Shown: positions 18,357 through 27,605 of the stretch, one piece after another
Layout: every line of letters begins with the position of its first letter
Numbering within the stretch: the stretch's first letter is position 1
From: Zoogloeaceae bacterium
GTDB taxonomy: Bacteria; Pseudomonadota; Gammaproteobacteria; Burkholderiales; Rhodocyclaceae
Assembly (NCBI GenBank): GCA_024235655.1
Contig: JACKLY010000001.1
Location: 1-64,000, forward strand
Reading direction: 5' to 3'
DNA length: 64,000 nt
Notes under the pieces: generated by a model
The model's database searches: none
Told to the model about the DNA's origin: nothing
What the model saw: only the letters and a program-made list of their open reading frames with translations
Translations under genes and position numbers: made by a program

Positions 18357-19610
18357 TTACAGCCAGACCAGCAGCATCCCGGACACAGCCAGGGCAGCAA
18401 GCAACCACCAAGCCATTGATCCATGCCCATGCCGCCATCCTTGCGCCTGCGGCCGGCCGGACAAAGGCCCGCGCGCGCTGGCCGCCGCTTCAAACAGCGC
18501 GGCGCCACAGCCGGGGCAGATCGCATTCCAGGCAAGCGGTGTCTCGAATTTTTTTGTGCATTTCGGGCAGCGATTGAAACTGCGCCGCGGTACAGAGCCC
18601 TCCTTCCCGGCAACCGCCGCAGGCGGCAACACCGGCACCGACGGCGTTGGCTCAACCAGCATTCCCTGGTCCGCAGCGGGTGGCAGTGAGTCTTTTCGGC
18701 AGGGCGGCTGCGTATCTTCAGCTGTCGGCGCCAGAATGGCGGCGAGCATGTCGCCCAGGGCCTCGCGAAACTCGGCGCCATTGGCAAAGCGGTCTGCCGG
18801 CTGCTTGGCCAGCGCCCGCTGAAAGAGCTGATCGATGGCCGGCGGCAGACTGCCGTTCAGGGTCGAGGGATCGGGATGCGGGGTGCAGACAATGTGGTGG
18901 GCAAGCGTGATCAACTCGCCACGGAAAGGCCTGGTCGCGGTCAGCATCTCGAAGAGGATGACGCCAACGGCAAACAGGTCGCTGCGTCCGTCGATCGGTT
19001 CGCCGGTAATCTGCTCCGGTGACATGTAGGAAGGTGTGCCGAGCACGGTTCCGACCTGCGTCAGGTCGGAACTTTCCATGCGCGCAATGCCGAAATCGGT
19101 CACGGTCAGGGTGCCAGCCTCGTCGACCATGATGTTGGCCGGCTTGATATCGCGATGTACTACCCCGCGCGCATGGAAGAAATCCAGCGCCTCCAGCAAC
19201 TGATGCGCCAGTTCCAGCGCTTCCAGCAACGGCCACGGCGCGCGCCGGGCATTTAGATCGCGCAGGCATTGGCCGTCGATGAACTCCATGGCCATGTAGG
19301 CCTGTTGTTCGTCTTCGCCGAAGTCATATACCGTCACCACATGCTTGTGCGAAAGCCGGCTTCCGGCGCTGGCCTCGCGCCGGAAGCGGGCCAGCATCTC
19401 CTCGCCGCCCGGCACGGCCAGCAACGCCTTGCGCAGGGTTTTCAGCGCCACCGGCCGCTCCAGCACCGTATCGTAGGCACGATAGACAACGCCCATGGCT
19501 CCTTCGCCGAGCAGGCTGTCAATGCGGTATTTGCCGATGGCGGAAGGAAGCGGGGCGATGTTCATCAGCCGCATGAAAGCATTGTTTGGGGCAGCAAGGG
19601 AAGCCTCCAT
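18357..19610 (-). CDS. Ser/Thr protein kinase with C-terminal zinc ribbon and membrane anchor
   Basis: The product is about 417 residues from ATG 19610; the start is uncertain (19574 is an alternative). The kinase domain shows GEGAMGVVYRAYD, VALKTL, HRDIKPANIMV, DFGIARM and GTPSYMSPEQ, so it is catalytically complete. A Pro-rich spacer is followed by a zinc ribbon (CPKC...CPGCG) and a single C-terminal membrane helix (WWLLAALAVSGMLLVWL). It would phosphorylate proteins at the cytoplasmic face of the membrane. It converges with the histidine kinase gene. Substrates are unknown. Confidence 0.88.
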   Translation of the reverse strand: MEASLAAPNNAFMRLMNIAPLPSAIGKYRIDSLLGEGAMGVVYRAYDTVLERPVALKTLRKALLAVPGGEEMLARFRREASAGSRLSHKHVVTVYDFGEDEQQAYMAMEFIDGQCLRDLNARRAPWPLLEALELAHQLLEALDFFHARGVVHRDIKPANIMVDEAGTLTVTDFGIARMESSDLTQVGTVLGTPSYMSPEQITGEPIDGRSDLFAVGVILFEMLTATRPFRGELITLAHHIVCTPHPDPSTLNGSLPPAIDQLFQRALAKQPADRFANGAEFREALGDMLAAILAPTAEDTQPPCRKDSLPPAADQGMLVEPTPSVPVLPPAAVAGKEGSVPRRSFNRCPKCTKKFETPLAWNAICPGCGAALFEAAASARGPLSGRPQAQGWRHGHGSMAWWLLAALAVSGMLLVWL

Positions 19611-19805
19611 GGCGGATATCTGCGCTCCGGCTTTCCCCTGCCGGCCGTAAAATTCCACAAAACCATGAAAATTACGCCACATTTTTCTCGCCTGGCTGGG
19701 CGACTTCCGGGTTCTTTCCGGCTTCACCCGCATTGCCTGCAAGCGGTATCCTGCACAGACTGAAACCTCTTTATCCAGATCTGCAACCCCCACCGGGAGA
19801 CAAGA

Positions 19806-20933
19806 ATGAAGATTCGTGCCGCCGTGCTTGATCAGATGCAACTGCCCCCGCCCTATGCACAAACCCGGCCGGTGTCGGTGGAAACCATTGAGCTGGGGGA
19901 ACCCGGGCCGGGCGAGGTGCTGGTACGCATCACGGCGGCCGGTCTGTGTCACTCCGACCTGTCGATCATCAACGGTGACCGGCCGCGGGCCATGCCGATG
20001 GTGCTGGGCCATGAGGCCGCCGGCATCGTCGAAGCCTGCGGGCCGGGGGGCAGCGACCTGGGGCGTGGCGATGCCGTGGCCCTGGTTTTTGTGCCTTCCT
20101 GCGGCCACTGCCTGCCGTGCCAGGAAGGCCGCCCTGCCCTGTGCGAACCCGGTGCGGCCGCCAACGGCGCCGGTACGCTGGTCGGTGGCCACCGGCTACT
20201 CAGCCGGCCCGACGGACAGGTGCTCAACCATCAGGTGGGTGTTTCCTGCTTTGCCGAATACGCCGTGGTCAATCGCGGTTCGCTGGTCAAAGTGGCGCCC
20301 GATCTGTCGCCTGAAGTCGCCGCCATTTTCGGCTGCGCCGTACTTACCGGTGTCGGTGCTGCGCTCAATTCTGCAGCCATCCGGCTCGGGCAGACGGTTG
20401 CCATTGTCGGTCTCGGCGGTGTCGGCCTTTCTGCCCTGCTCGGCGCACTGGCCGCCGGCGCACGTGACGTGGTAGCGGTGGATGTACTGCCGGAAAAGCT
20501 GGAACTGGCATTGGCGCTGGGTGCGACCCGCGCCTTCCGTGCTGACGACCCCGATATCGTCGCCCGTTTGCGCTCTGCCATTCCCGGCGGCGTCGATATC
20601 GCCATCGAAGCCGCCAGCGCCGTTCCGGCACTGGAACTGGCGTGGAAACTGACCCGGCGCGGCGGCACCACGGTGACCTGCAGCCTGCCCAACCCGGCAC
20701 ATCATCTGCAAGTGCCGGTGGTGCAGATGACGGCCGAGGAACGCACGCTGAAGGGCAGCTACCTCGGCTCGGCCGTCCCCGGCCGCGACATCCCGCACTA
20801 CATCGACCTCTATCAGGCCGGACGCCTGCCCGTGGACAGGCTGATCACGCACCGTCTGGCACTGGACGAAATCAACGCCGGTTTCGACCGATTGGCGGCA
20901 GGGGAAGCGGTACGGCAGGTGGTGCTGTTCTAA
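19806..20933 (+). CDS. Zinc-dependent alcohol dehydrogenase (MDR family)
   Basis: The 375-residue product has the catalytic zinc ligands in GLCHSD and GHEAAG, four structural-zinc cysteines in CGHCLPCQEGRPALC, and the nucleotide motif GLGGVGLS. A GGGAG site lies upstream. The family oxidises or reduces alcohols and aldehydes with NAD(H) in the cytoplasm; members of this subgroup include class III-like and aryl-alcohol enzymes. Substrate is unknown. It is divergent from the Ser/Thr kinase. Confidence 0.92.
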   Translation: MKIRAAVLDQMQLPPPYAQTRPVSVETIELGEPGPGEVLVRITAAGLCHSDLSIINGDRPRAMPMVLGHEAAGIVEACGPGGSDLGRGDAVALVFVPSCGHCLPCQEGRPALCEPGAAANGAGTLVGGHRLLSRPDGQVLNHQVGVSCFAEYAVVNRGSLVKVAPDLSPEVAAIFGCAVLTGVGAALNSAAIRLGQTVAIVGLGGVGLSALLGALAAGARDVVAVDVLPEKLELALALGATRAFRADDPDIVARLRSAIPGGVDIAIEAASAVPALELAWKLTRRGGTTVTCSLPNPAHHLQVPVVQMTAEERTLKGSYLGSAVPGRDIPHYIDLYQAGRLPVDRLITHRLALDEINAGFDRLAAGEAVRQVVLF

Positions 20934-21011
20934 TTGATCAACACCGGAACAATGCCGGCAAGAATGGTTTTATCGAACCCCACCGCAAACCTTCGCCTGA
21001 CCGGTTCTGTT

Positions 21012-22700
21012 TCAGAACTCCTCGCCTTCCCCGATCAGGCTCGGTAACAGGCTGGCTGAACGTTCCAGTGCCCGCGCCAGGGTGTCGGCCACATTGTCCT
21101 GCCCTACGCTTGCGATAAACCCCGAGCGCTGCAGCAACGAGCGGGGCTGGTCATTCACGCCACAGATGACCAGGGTACACCCACGTTTCGCCAGCTTCTC
21201 GCGCAGATTCTCGAGGCCCTCCAGCCCGGTCGTATCGAGTTGTACCAGCCGGGTCATGTCGAGGATGACCACTTCCGGGTGACCGGTGCATGGGTCAAGC
21301 AATTCCTCCAGTTTGTTCACTGCGCCAAAGAACAGTGAACCGTAGAGTTGCCACGCAGCCACCCGCATGCTGCCGTCAGGATAGAGAAAGCGCGGCTCTT
21401 CAGCCTCCTCATCGAGTGGCAGGCGTGCAATGCGGGTCAGCTCGGACATGCGATAGATGAAGAACAGGCTGGCCAGCACCATGCCCAGTTCCACGGCAAT
21501 GGTCAGATCAAAGAGGACGGTGACGAGGAAGGTCGACAACAGAATGATGCGGTAGTTGTTGGAATAGCGCCGCAATTCGAGAAACTCATGCCATTCGCCC
21601 ATGTTGATGGCCACCACCATGACGATCGCCGACAGCGTTGCCAGTGGCACATAGGCGGCCAGTGGTGCCGCCAGCAACACGATGCCGAGCAGCACCAGTG
21701 CATGCACGATGCCTGCCACCGGCGTACGGCCGCCGGTCTTGACGTTGGTTGTCGTGCGCGCAATCGCCCCGGTGGCGGCAAAGCCGCCAAACAGCGGCGC
21801 GACGATATTGGCCAGCCCCTGCGCCATCAGTTCCTGGTTGGGGTCATGGCGGTCGTCGATCTGGCTGTCGGCCACCCGCGCCGAGAGCAGTGATTCGATG
21901 GCACCGAGCAAGGCGATGGTGATTGCTGGCGAAATCAGCCTGCCGATGTCACCAATGCCGATGTCCGGGAGGCCGAAGCCCGGCAGTTCCTGCGGGATGC
22001 CGTTGAACCGGCTGCCGATCGTTTCTACAGGCAGCCCGAACAAGGCCGACACCAGCGTACCGACAAAGAGCACCGCCAGCGGCCCCGGCGCCTTGCGCAG
22101 CAGGGTGAAGCGCTGTGCCAGCCGGTTGTAGCCAAGCAGGAAGACGAAGCAGGCAAGAGCCAGCAGCAGGGTCGGCAGATGCACGGTATGCGCATGGGCC
22201 ACAAGCACTTCGATGCGGGCGAAGAATTCGGCCGGCAGGTTGTCGATCTTCAACCCGAAGAAATCCTTGATCTGCGCGAGGAAGATGACGACCGCGATGC
22301 CGTTGGTGAACCCGATGACTACCGTCACCGGAATGAAGCGGATCAGCTGCCCCATGCGCGAAAGCCCCATCCCCAACAGGAAGACCCCCGCCAGCATGGT
22401 TGCCCCGAGCAGGTTGCCAAAGCCGTTGATGGCGACAATGCCGTAGATGATGGGAATGAAGGCGCCGGTGGGGCCGCCGATCTGCACGCGCGAACCGCCC
22501 AATGCAGAAATGATGAAACCGGCCACAATCGCCGTCCAGATACCGGCCGTCGGTGAGCACCCACTGGCTATGGCAAATGCCATGGCCAGCGGCAGGGCGA
22601 GCACACCGACGGTGATGCCGGAAGCGACGTCCTTGCCCAGTTGCTCGCGCGAATATCCCGGCAGGCAATCGAGCAGCTTGGGGCGGAAGGCAATTCGCAT
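21012..22700 (-). CDS. SulP-family anion transporter with STAS domain
   Basis: The 562-residue product has the SulP membrane region (about residues 15-420, with GVLALPLAMAFAIASG) and a C-terminal STAS domain (about 440-550). The family moves sulfate, bicarbonate or dicarboxylates, usually with sodium or protons. No sulfate-assimilation or carbonic anhydrase gene is adjacent. It is divergent from the small ribbon-helix-helix gene at 22817, and the AT-rich region between them holds repeats. Confidence 0.93.
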   Translation of the reverse strand: MRIAFRPKLLDCLPGYSREQLGKDVASGITVGVLALPLAMAFAIASGCSPTAGIWTAIVAGFIISALGGSRVQIGGPTGAFIPIIYGIVAINGFGNLLGATMLAGVFLLGMGLSRMGQLIRFIPVTVVIGFTNGIAVVIFLAQIKDFFGLKIDNLPAEFFARIEVLVAHAHTVHLPTLLLALACFVFLLGYNRLAQRFTLLRKAPGPLAVLFVGTLVSALFGLPVETIGSRFNGIPQELPGFGLPDIGIGDIGRLISPAITIALLGAIESLLSARVADSQIDDRHDPNQELMAQGLANIVAPLFGGFAATGAIARTTTNVKTGGRTPVAGIVHALVLLGIVLLAAPLAAYVPLATLSAIVMVVAINMGEWHEFLELRRYSNNYRIILLSTFLVTVLFDLTIAVELGMVLASLFFIYRMSELTRIARLPLDEEAEEPRFLYPDGSMRVAAWQLYGSLFFGAVNKLEELLDPCTGHPEVVILDMTRLVQLDTTGLEGLENLREKLAKRGCTLVICGVNDQPRSLLQRSGFIASVGQDNVADTLARALERSASLLPSLIGEGEEF

Positions 22701-22754
22701 GGCACTCGCTCTGTAAATGAGGTGCGAATTATATTGCTATGGTATTATTTGTAA

Positions 22755-22773
22755 ATGTTAATCATATGTTAAT
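22755..22773. repeat. Direct repeats ATGTTAAT in the sulP / RHH intergenic region
   Basis: ATGTTAAT occurs at 22755-22762 and 22766-22773, an 11-base period close to one helical turn. TTGCTAT occurs on both sides (22734-22740 and 22777-22783). The region is strongly AT-rich against a GC-rich background and must hold the promoters of both divergent genes. A regulatory role, perhaps for the adjacent RHH protein, is inferred only. Confidence 0.4.
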
Positions 22774-22816
22774 AGTTTGCTATCATCTCGGCATTGTATG
22801 AATAGGGAATGACACC

Positions 22817-23011
22817 ATGGAAAACCGCACGGCACGCTTGACGCTGCTGATCGACCCGCGCAAGAAGAAGATCTTCGAGGAAATCTGCGCCGAGCAGGAC
22901 CTGACCTCGTCACAGGTCATCCGCCGGCTCGTACGCCAGTACATCATCGACAATGCCGGCAACCGGGAATTGCCGGAATGGCTTAAGGCGGGCGCCAAGG
23001 GCAGCGAGTAG
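22817..23011 (+). CDS. Small ribbon-helix-helix (CopG-like) protein
   Basis: The 64-residue product fits a ribbon-helix-helix fold: a short strand (TARLTLLIDP), helix (KKKIFEEICAEQ), turn, and second helix (SSQVIRRLVRQYIID). Such proteins bind DNA as dimers. No toxin gene follows, so it is probably not an antitoxin in a standard pair. It is divergent from sulP and may control it or itself. Confidence 0.75.
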   Translation: MENRTARLTLLIDPRKKKIFEEICAEQDLTSSQVIRRLVRQYIIDNAGNRELPEWLKAGAKGSE

Positions 23012-23061
23012 GATTCCGATCGGTTTCCAGGGGGAGTTAGGCCGCTGGTAACCAGCGCGAA

Positions 23062-23550
23062 TTACGGCCCCGGCACCATCAGCTTCGAGGTACGCACGAC
23101 CTGCCCGCTGTTCACGTCAAAGTGCACATGGAAATACCACTCGCCCTGCGGGTTGGTTTCCTCGATGCGCCAGTCCCAGACTTCTTCATTCTTCATGGAA
23201 AAGACCGTGGTCCGTGCCGGCTTGCCGAGCAGGCGCGTCACCTGCGCCTTGTCCAGCCCGATGCTCACCTGCGCGAAGTAGGCTTCGCTGAGCACCTGTT
23301 CGATCCGCAGCAAAACCTTGTCCGGGCCGAAGGTCAGCATATGGGTATGCACACCCTGCGGCTGGCGGTTGTATTCCCAGGTCACGCTGCCATCGGCATT
23401 GGCATATTCAGCGCTGGGCGCCCCCATTTTCTGCCGGACTTCAGCGGCGGTACTGATGCCCGGCTTGAATTCGTTCATCGAAATTGCATCACACCCCGGC
23501 AACACGGAAGCCGCAATGGAAAGCAGGCCGGCAAGGAAGCGCTTGAACAT
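23062..23550 (-). CDS. BamE/SmpA-like outer-membrane lipoprotein
   Basis: The product is about 162 residues with a lipobox (LPGC, Cys20). It shows two BamE-type halves: FKPGISTAAEVRQKMGAPSAEY near residues 27-48 and IGLDKAQVTRLLGKPARTTV further on. The family includes BamE, which helps insert outer-membrane barrels, and looser paralogues. This one is longer than BamE and stands alone, so it may be a paralogue. It is divergent from the MFS gene at 23601. Confidence 0.75.
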   Translation of the reverse strand: MFKRFLAGLLSIAASVLPGCDAISMNEFKPGISTAAEVRQKMGAPSAEYANADGSVTWEYNRQPQGVHTHMLTFGPDKVLLRIEQVLSEAYFAQVSIGLDKAQVTRLLGKPARTTVFSMKNEEVWDWRIEETNPQGEWYFHVHFDVNSGQVVRTSKLMVPGP

Positions 23551-23600
23551 GAGGGTTCGCCCTGTAGAATCGTTCGACATCCAGCGAGTATATAAAACAA

Positions 23601-24926
23601 ATGGGACAGCCAAGCCAGATCAAGGCGAATCCGGGTACAGACTATACGCAAGCCGCCTACCCGCCGGCCATGCTGGCGTGGACAGTGTGGGGGCTCGGGG
23701 CCCTGCTCTACCTGATCGGTTTCTACCAGCGTGTCGCGCCGGCGGTGATCACCGACCGGCTGATGGCTGATTTCACACTTGGCGCGGCAGCCCTCGGCAA
23801 TCTCTCTGCCTTCTATTTCTATTCCTACGTGGTGATGCAGATCCCGACCGGCATCATTGCCGACCGCTGGGGGCCGCGCCGCCTGCTCACCGTTGGCGCC
23901 GGCATTGCAGCACTCGGTACGACACTGTTTGCCTTTGCCCCGACCATTTTCTGGGCCAATGCCGGTCGCCTGCTGATCGGCGCTTCGGTGGCTGTCGCCT
24001 TCGTTTCCATGCTCAAACTGGCTACGCGCTGGTTTCGGCCGCAGCAGTTTGCCCTGGTCTCCGGCATGGCGCTGTTCATGGGGGTAGTCGGCGGTGTCGT
24101 CGCTGGCGTGCCGCTGCGGCTGGCCGTGGAAACCTTTGGCTGGCGTGGCGTAATGATGGTCACTGCGGCCGTCACCGCCACTCTCTGCATCGCCATCTGG
24201 ATTTTCGTGCGTGATGACCCGGGCGAACGCGGCTATCGCAGTCATGCCCCAGCCACCACCACGCCAGCAGGACACCATGGCTCGGTCTGGCATGGTCTGA
24301 TGCAGGTGCTGTCCTACGCCAACACCTGGATCCTGGTGATCGTGCCGATCGGTATTGCCGGTGCCATCCTCACCTTTGCCGGTCTCTGGGGCGTCCCCTA
24401 TCTGAAGCAGGTGCACGGACTGGAAACCAAGAACGCCGCGATGATCACGTCAGCGCTGCTGATTGCATGGGCGCTCGGCGGCCCTCTCCTTGGCTCGCTC
24501 TCCGAACGCATGGGAAAACGCAAGCCGATCTATGTGATCACCTCGGCACTGGCGCTGATCGGCTGGGGAATCATCATCTATCTGCCACTCCCGCTATGGG
24601 CATTGGTCAGCTTGCTGATCGCAACCGGCTTCGTCTCCGGCAACCTGATCATCGGCTTCGCCTTCGCCAAGGAATCGGTGCCGATGCGCTTGATGGGCAC
24701 AGCCTCCGGGGTCTGCAACATGGGCCCGCTGATGGGCGGCATGTTCCTGCAGCCGGGCGTCGGCTGGATTCTCGACCGCAACTGGCTGGGCAACACCCTC
24801 AACGGCGCACGGGTGTACGATGCGACCGCCTATCAGGCGGGTTTCAGCCTGATTTTCGGCTGCCTGGTACTGTCACTGATCCTTATCCTGTTTGCCCGGG
24901 AGACGCATTGCCGGCAGAGCGTTTGA
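23601..24926 (+). CDS. Major facilitator superfamily transporter
   Basis: The 441-residue product has about 12 membrane segments and the MFS loop signature in GIIADRWGPRRLL, repeated as GSLSERMGKRKPIY in the second half. Its general look is of a proton-coupled uptake or exchange carrier of the nitrate/sugar-phosphate type; substrate is unknown. Its 3' end overlaps the convergent Bcr/CflA gene by 44 bases. Confidence 0.88.
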   Translation: MGQPSQIKANPGTDYTQAAYPPAMLAWTVWGLGALLYLIGFYQRVAPAVITDRLMADFTLGAAALGNLSAFYFYSYVVMQIPTGIIADRWGPRRLLTVGAGIAALGTTLFAFAPTIFWANAGRLLIGASVAVAFVSMLKLATRWFRPQQFALVSGMALFMGVVGGVVAGVPLRLAVETFGWRGVMMVTAAVTATLCIAIWIFVRDDPGERGYRSHAPATTTPAGHHGSVWHGLMQVLSYANTWILVIVPIGIAGAILTFAGLWGVPYLKQVHGLETKNAAMITSALLIAWALGGPLLGSLSERMGKRKPIYVITSALALIGWGIIIYLPLPLWALVSLLIATGFVSGNLIIGFAFAKESVPMRLMGTASGVCNMGPLMGGMFLQPGVGWILDRNWLGNTLNGARVYDATAYQAGFSLIFGCLVLSLILILFARETHCRQSV

Positions 24927-26097
24927 AGTAAACCCAGGTCGCCATTGCCCCGGCACTGGCCATGCCGGTCATGCCCAGCGCAAGTGTGCCGGTACTGCCC
25001 CAGAGCAGCGGAGCGATCAACCCGGCAGCCAGCCCATTGAACCCGGCTTGCAAAAAAGTCTGACAGGAAGCCGCCAGCCCACGCTCGCTGACAAACGGAT
25101 CCAGCGCCAGCAAGGTCAGCGATGGCATCGCCAGCGCCATGCCGGTGGTGTACACAAAGAGGGGCAGCACGCTCCAGGGCAAACCGGGGGCCAGACCAAA
25201 GCTGATGCCCAGATTAAGCAGGGCAGCCAGCGCCATTACAACGTAGCCACGGACAATGCACTGCATCGGCGTCAACTTCCCGGCAAAGCGTCCGGAAGCC
25301 CAACTACCCAGCATCAGCCCGCTCATCGCCGGGCCGAAAAGCCAGAGGAATTCGCGTTCGGAAACGCCGAGGTGCTGCATCAGGAAAACCGGCGCTGACA
25401 GCACATAGATGAAAAAACCGACAAAGTTGAGGGCTACGGCGGCAGTTGCGGCGAGGAAGCTCGGCGTACTCAAAACCTTCCGGTAGGTACGTGCCAGATA
25501 GCCGGGGTGCAGCGACTGCCGCTTCTCTGGCGGCAGGGTTTCCGGCAGCCAGCGCCAGCTGGCATAGAGCAGTGCGCTGGTCAGCAAGGTCAGGAAAAAG
25601 AATACCGAGCGCCAGCCAAACCATGATTGCAACCAGCCACCGATGACCGGGGCAATGGCCGGCGCCAGCGCGAAAGTGATGGCCACGTGCGACATCAGTT
25701 TCTGCGCTGCTGCACCGTCGTAGAGATCGCGCACGATGGCCCGGCTGATGACGATGCCGGCACCGGCACTGATGCCCTGCAGTGCACGCAACAGCCAGAG
25801 ATGTTCAATGCGGGTGGCGAAGATGCAGCCGAAGGAAGCCAGCCCAAACAGGCCGAGTGCCCAGAGAATGACGCGGCGACGTCCCAGTGCATCGGAAATG
25901 GCTCCGTGCCACAAGGCCATGGCAGCAAAGGGAATCAGGTAGGCGGTAAGGGTCTGCTGTACTTGCAGTGGCGAAGCATTGAGCTTTTCGGCCATTTCCG
26001 GAAAGGACGGCAGATAGGTGTCGATCGAAAACGGCCCAAGCGCCGAAAGCGCGGCCAGCAACAGAGCAAACCCGCGATCAGAAAGCTGTCGGTTCAC
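24883..26097 (-). CDS. Bcr/CflA-family drug-resistance MFS transporter
   Basis: The 404-residue product has the Bcr/CflA pattern: SIDTYLPSFPEMAEKLN near residue 24, then GAISDALGRRRVILW and RALQGISAGAGIVISRAIVRD. The family exports drugs such as bicyclomycin or chloramphenicol, or small peptides, by proton antiport. Its start overlaps the stop of comM (ATGA at 26094-26097), so comM and this gene share a transcript. Confidence 0.93.
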   Translation of the reverse strand: MNRQLSDRGFALLLAALSALGPFSIDTYLPSFPEMAEKLNASPLQVQQTLTAYLIPFAAMALWHGAISDALGRRRVILWALGLFGLASFGCIFATRIEHLWLLRALQGISAGAGIVISRAIVRDLYDGAAAQKLMSHVAITFALAPAIAPVIGGWLQSWFGWRSVFFFLTLLTSALLYASWRWLPETLPPEKRQSLHPGYLARTYRKVLSTPSFLAATAAVALNFVGFFIYVLSAPVFLMQHLGVSEREFLWLFGPAMSGLMLGSWASGRFAGKLTPMQCIVRGYVVMALAALLNLGISFGLAPGLPWSVLPLFVYTTGMALAMPSLTLLALDPFVSERGLAASCQTFLQAGFNGLAAGLIAPLLWGSTGTLALGMTGMASAGAMATWVYFKRSAGNASPGQTG

Positions 26098-27584
26098 ATC
26101 GCCTGCCGGCGGAACTGGATGGCTTCGGCGATATGTGCGGCACCGATCTGATCAGCACCGGCCAGATCGGCAATGGTGCGCGCCACCTTCTGCACCCGAT
26201 GGAAGGTGCGTGCAGACAAGCCGAGGCGAGATGCAGCCTGCCTGAGCAAGACGGCACCCGCCTGATCCGGTTGGCAGTGTGCATCGATTTCCTTGTTGTC
26301 GAGGCGGGCGTTGACCTTGCCCTGTCGCACCATCTGTCGACTGATGGCGACGTTGACGCGCGCGCGAACCTGCGCCGAACTTTCGCCAGCGGCAGCCTCC
26401 TGCAGGGCAGCCGGGGACACTGCAGGCACCTCGATATTGAGGTCGATACGATCGAGTAGAGGGCCGGACAGCTTGCCGCGATAACGGCTGATTTGGTCCG
26501 GCGTACACCGGCAGCGCCCGGAGGCGTCGCCATGAAAACCGCACGGGCAGGGGTTCATTGCGGCAACCAGCTGGAAGCGTGCAGGGAATACAGCGTGCCG
26601 CGCCGCACGCGAGATGTGGATATGGCCGCTTTCCAAGGGTTCACGCAGCGATTCGAGTACGCGCCGGTCAAACTCAGGCAACTCGTCAAGAAACAGCACC
26701 CCGTTGTGTGCCAGCGATATTTCCCCCGGACGCGGCGTACTGCCACCGCCTACCAGCGCCGCCGCCGAAGCCGTATGGTGCGGGGAGCGGTAGGGACGGG
26801 TAGCAAACGCTGCCGGCCGGAACTTGCCGGCCAGCGAAAGCACTGCCGCCGATTCCAGCGCCGACTGATTGTCCAGCAAGGGCAGCAAACCCGGCAGGCG
26901 TGCTGCCAGCATCGATTTGCCGCTGCCCGGCGGACCCGACATGAGCAGGGAATGCCCGCCGGCAGCCGCAATTTCCAGCGCACGCTTGGCCTGTGCCTGA
27001 CCACGCACTTCCGCCAGATCGGGCGGTGTCGGCAAAGTTTCCATTGTGCTGGCCGTTGCCGCTGGCAGCGGCTCATCACCGCGCAGGTGGGCACAAACAG
27101 CAAGCAGGGTAGAGGCCGACAGAATGCCCTGAGGCCTCACCAGCGCAGCCTCGGCGGCGCTTTCCGGCGGCAGGACGAAATTGCGCTCGGCGCCATCGGC
27201 AGCCAGCACCATGGCCAGTGCCCCGCGGATGGGACGCAACTCGCCGGATAGCGACAGTTCGCCAGCGAATTCGTGCGCCTCCAGCTTGTCTGCAGGAATC
27301 TGGCCTGCCGCAGCCAGAATGCCCAGCGCAATCGGCAGATCGAAGCGACCGGACTCCTTGGGCAAATCGGCCGGTGCAAGATTGATGGTGATGCGCCGCG
27401 CAGGAAATTCGAAACCGGAATTGATCAGTGCGGCGCGCACCCGGTCACGCGCCTCCTTGACTTCGGTGTCCGGCAAGCCAACCAGGGTGACGGAAGGCAG
27501 CCCGCCGGCAAGATGCACTTCCACCGCCACCGCCGGCGCAGTGAGACCGTCCAGACCGCGACTGCGGACGATGGCAAGGGGCAT
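26094..27584 (-). CDS. comM: YifB/ComM-family AAA+ ATPase (Mg-chelatase-like)
   Basis: The 496-residue product has an N-terminal Lon-protease-like region (GLPDTEVKEARDRVRAAL), a Walker A motif (GPPGSGKSMLAARLPG), a Walker B region (GVLFLDELPEF) and a C-terminal Mg-chelatase part with CPCGFHGD and CRCTPDQ. ComM is a hexameric helicase that promotes branch migration during natural transformation; many non-competent bacteria also carry it. Length is normal. It is upstream of the drug transporter gene. Confidence 0.95.
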   Translation of the reverse strand: MPLAIVRSRGLDGLTAPAVAVEVHLAGGLPSVTLVGLPDTEVKEARDRVRAALINSGFEFPARRITINLAPADLPKESGRFDLPIALGILAAAGQIPADKLEAHEFAGELSLSGELRPIRGALAMVLAADGAERNFVLPPESAAEAALVRPQGILSASTLLAVCAHLRGDEPLPAATASTMETLPTPPDLAEVRGQAQAKRALEIAAAGGHSLLMSGPPGSGKSMLAARLPGLLPLLDNQSALESAAVLSLAGKFRPAAFATRPYRSPHHTASAAALVGGGSTPRPGEISLAHNGVLFLDELPEFDRRVLESLREPLESGHIHISRAARHAVFPARFQLVAAMNPCPCGFHGDASGRCRCTPDQISRYRGKLSGPLLDRIDLNIEVPAVSPAALQEAAAGESSAQVRARVNVAISRQMVRQGKVNARLDNKEIDAHCQPDQAGAVLLRQAASRLGLSARTFHRVQKVARTIADLAGADQIGAAHIAEAIQFRRQAM

Positions 27585-27605
27585 GGAGGGGAAGTGGCTG
27601 GCGTC

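Noticed and set aside
17360..18787. A 475-codon minus-strand open frame opposite the histidine kinase
   Set aside because: It overlaps the kinase H-box and ATPase domains on the opposite strand and has no domain of its own.
19611..20192. N-terminal extension of the Ser/Thr kinase frame
   Set aside because: The added 194 codons are antisense to the alcohol dehydrogenase gene, are Gln/Arg/His-rich and lack any domain. The kinase domain is complete from 19610.
23043..23057. Small hairpin CGCTGG-TAA-CCAGCG after the RHH gene
   Set aside because: The stem is 6 bp with a 3-base loop and no T tract. It may help both convergent transcripts end, but the evidence is weak.
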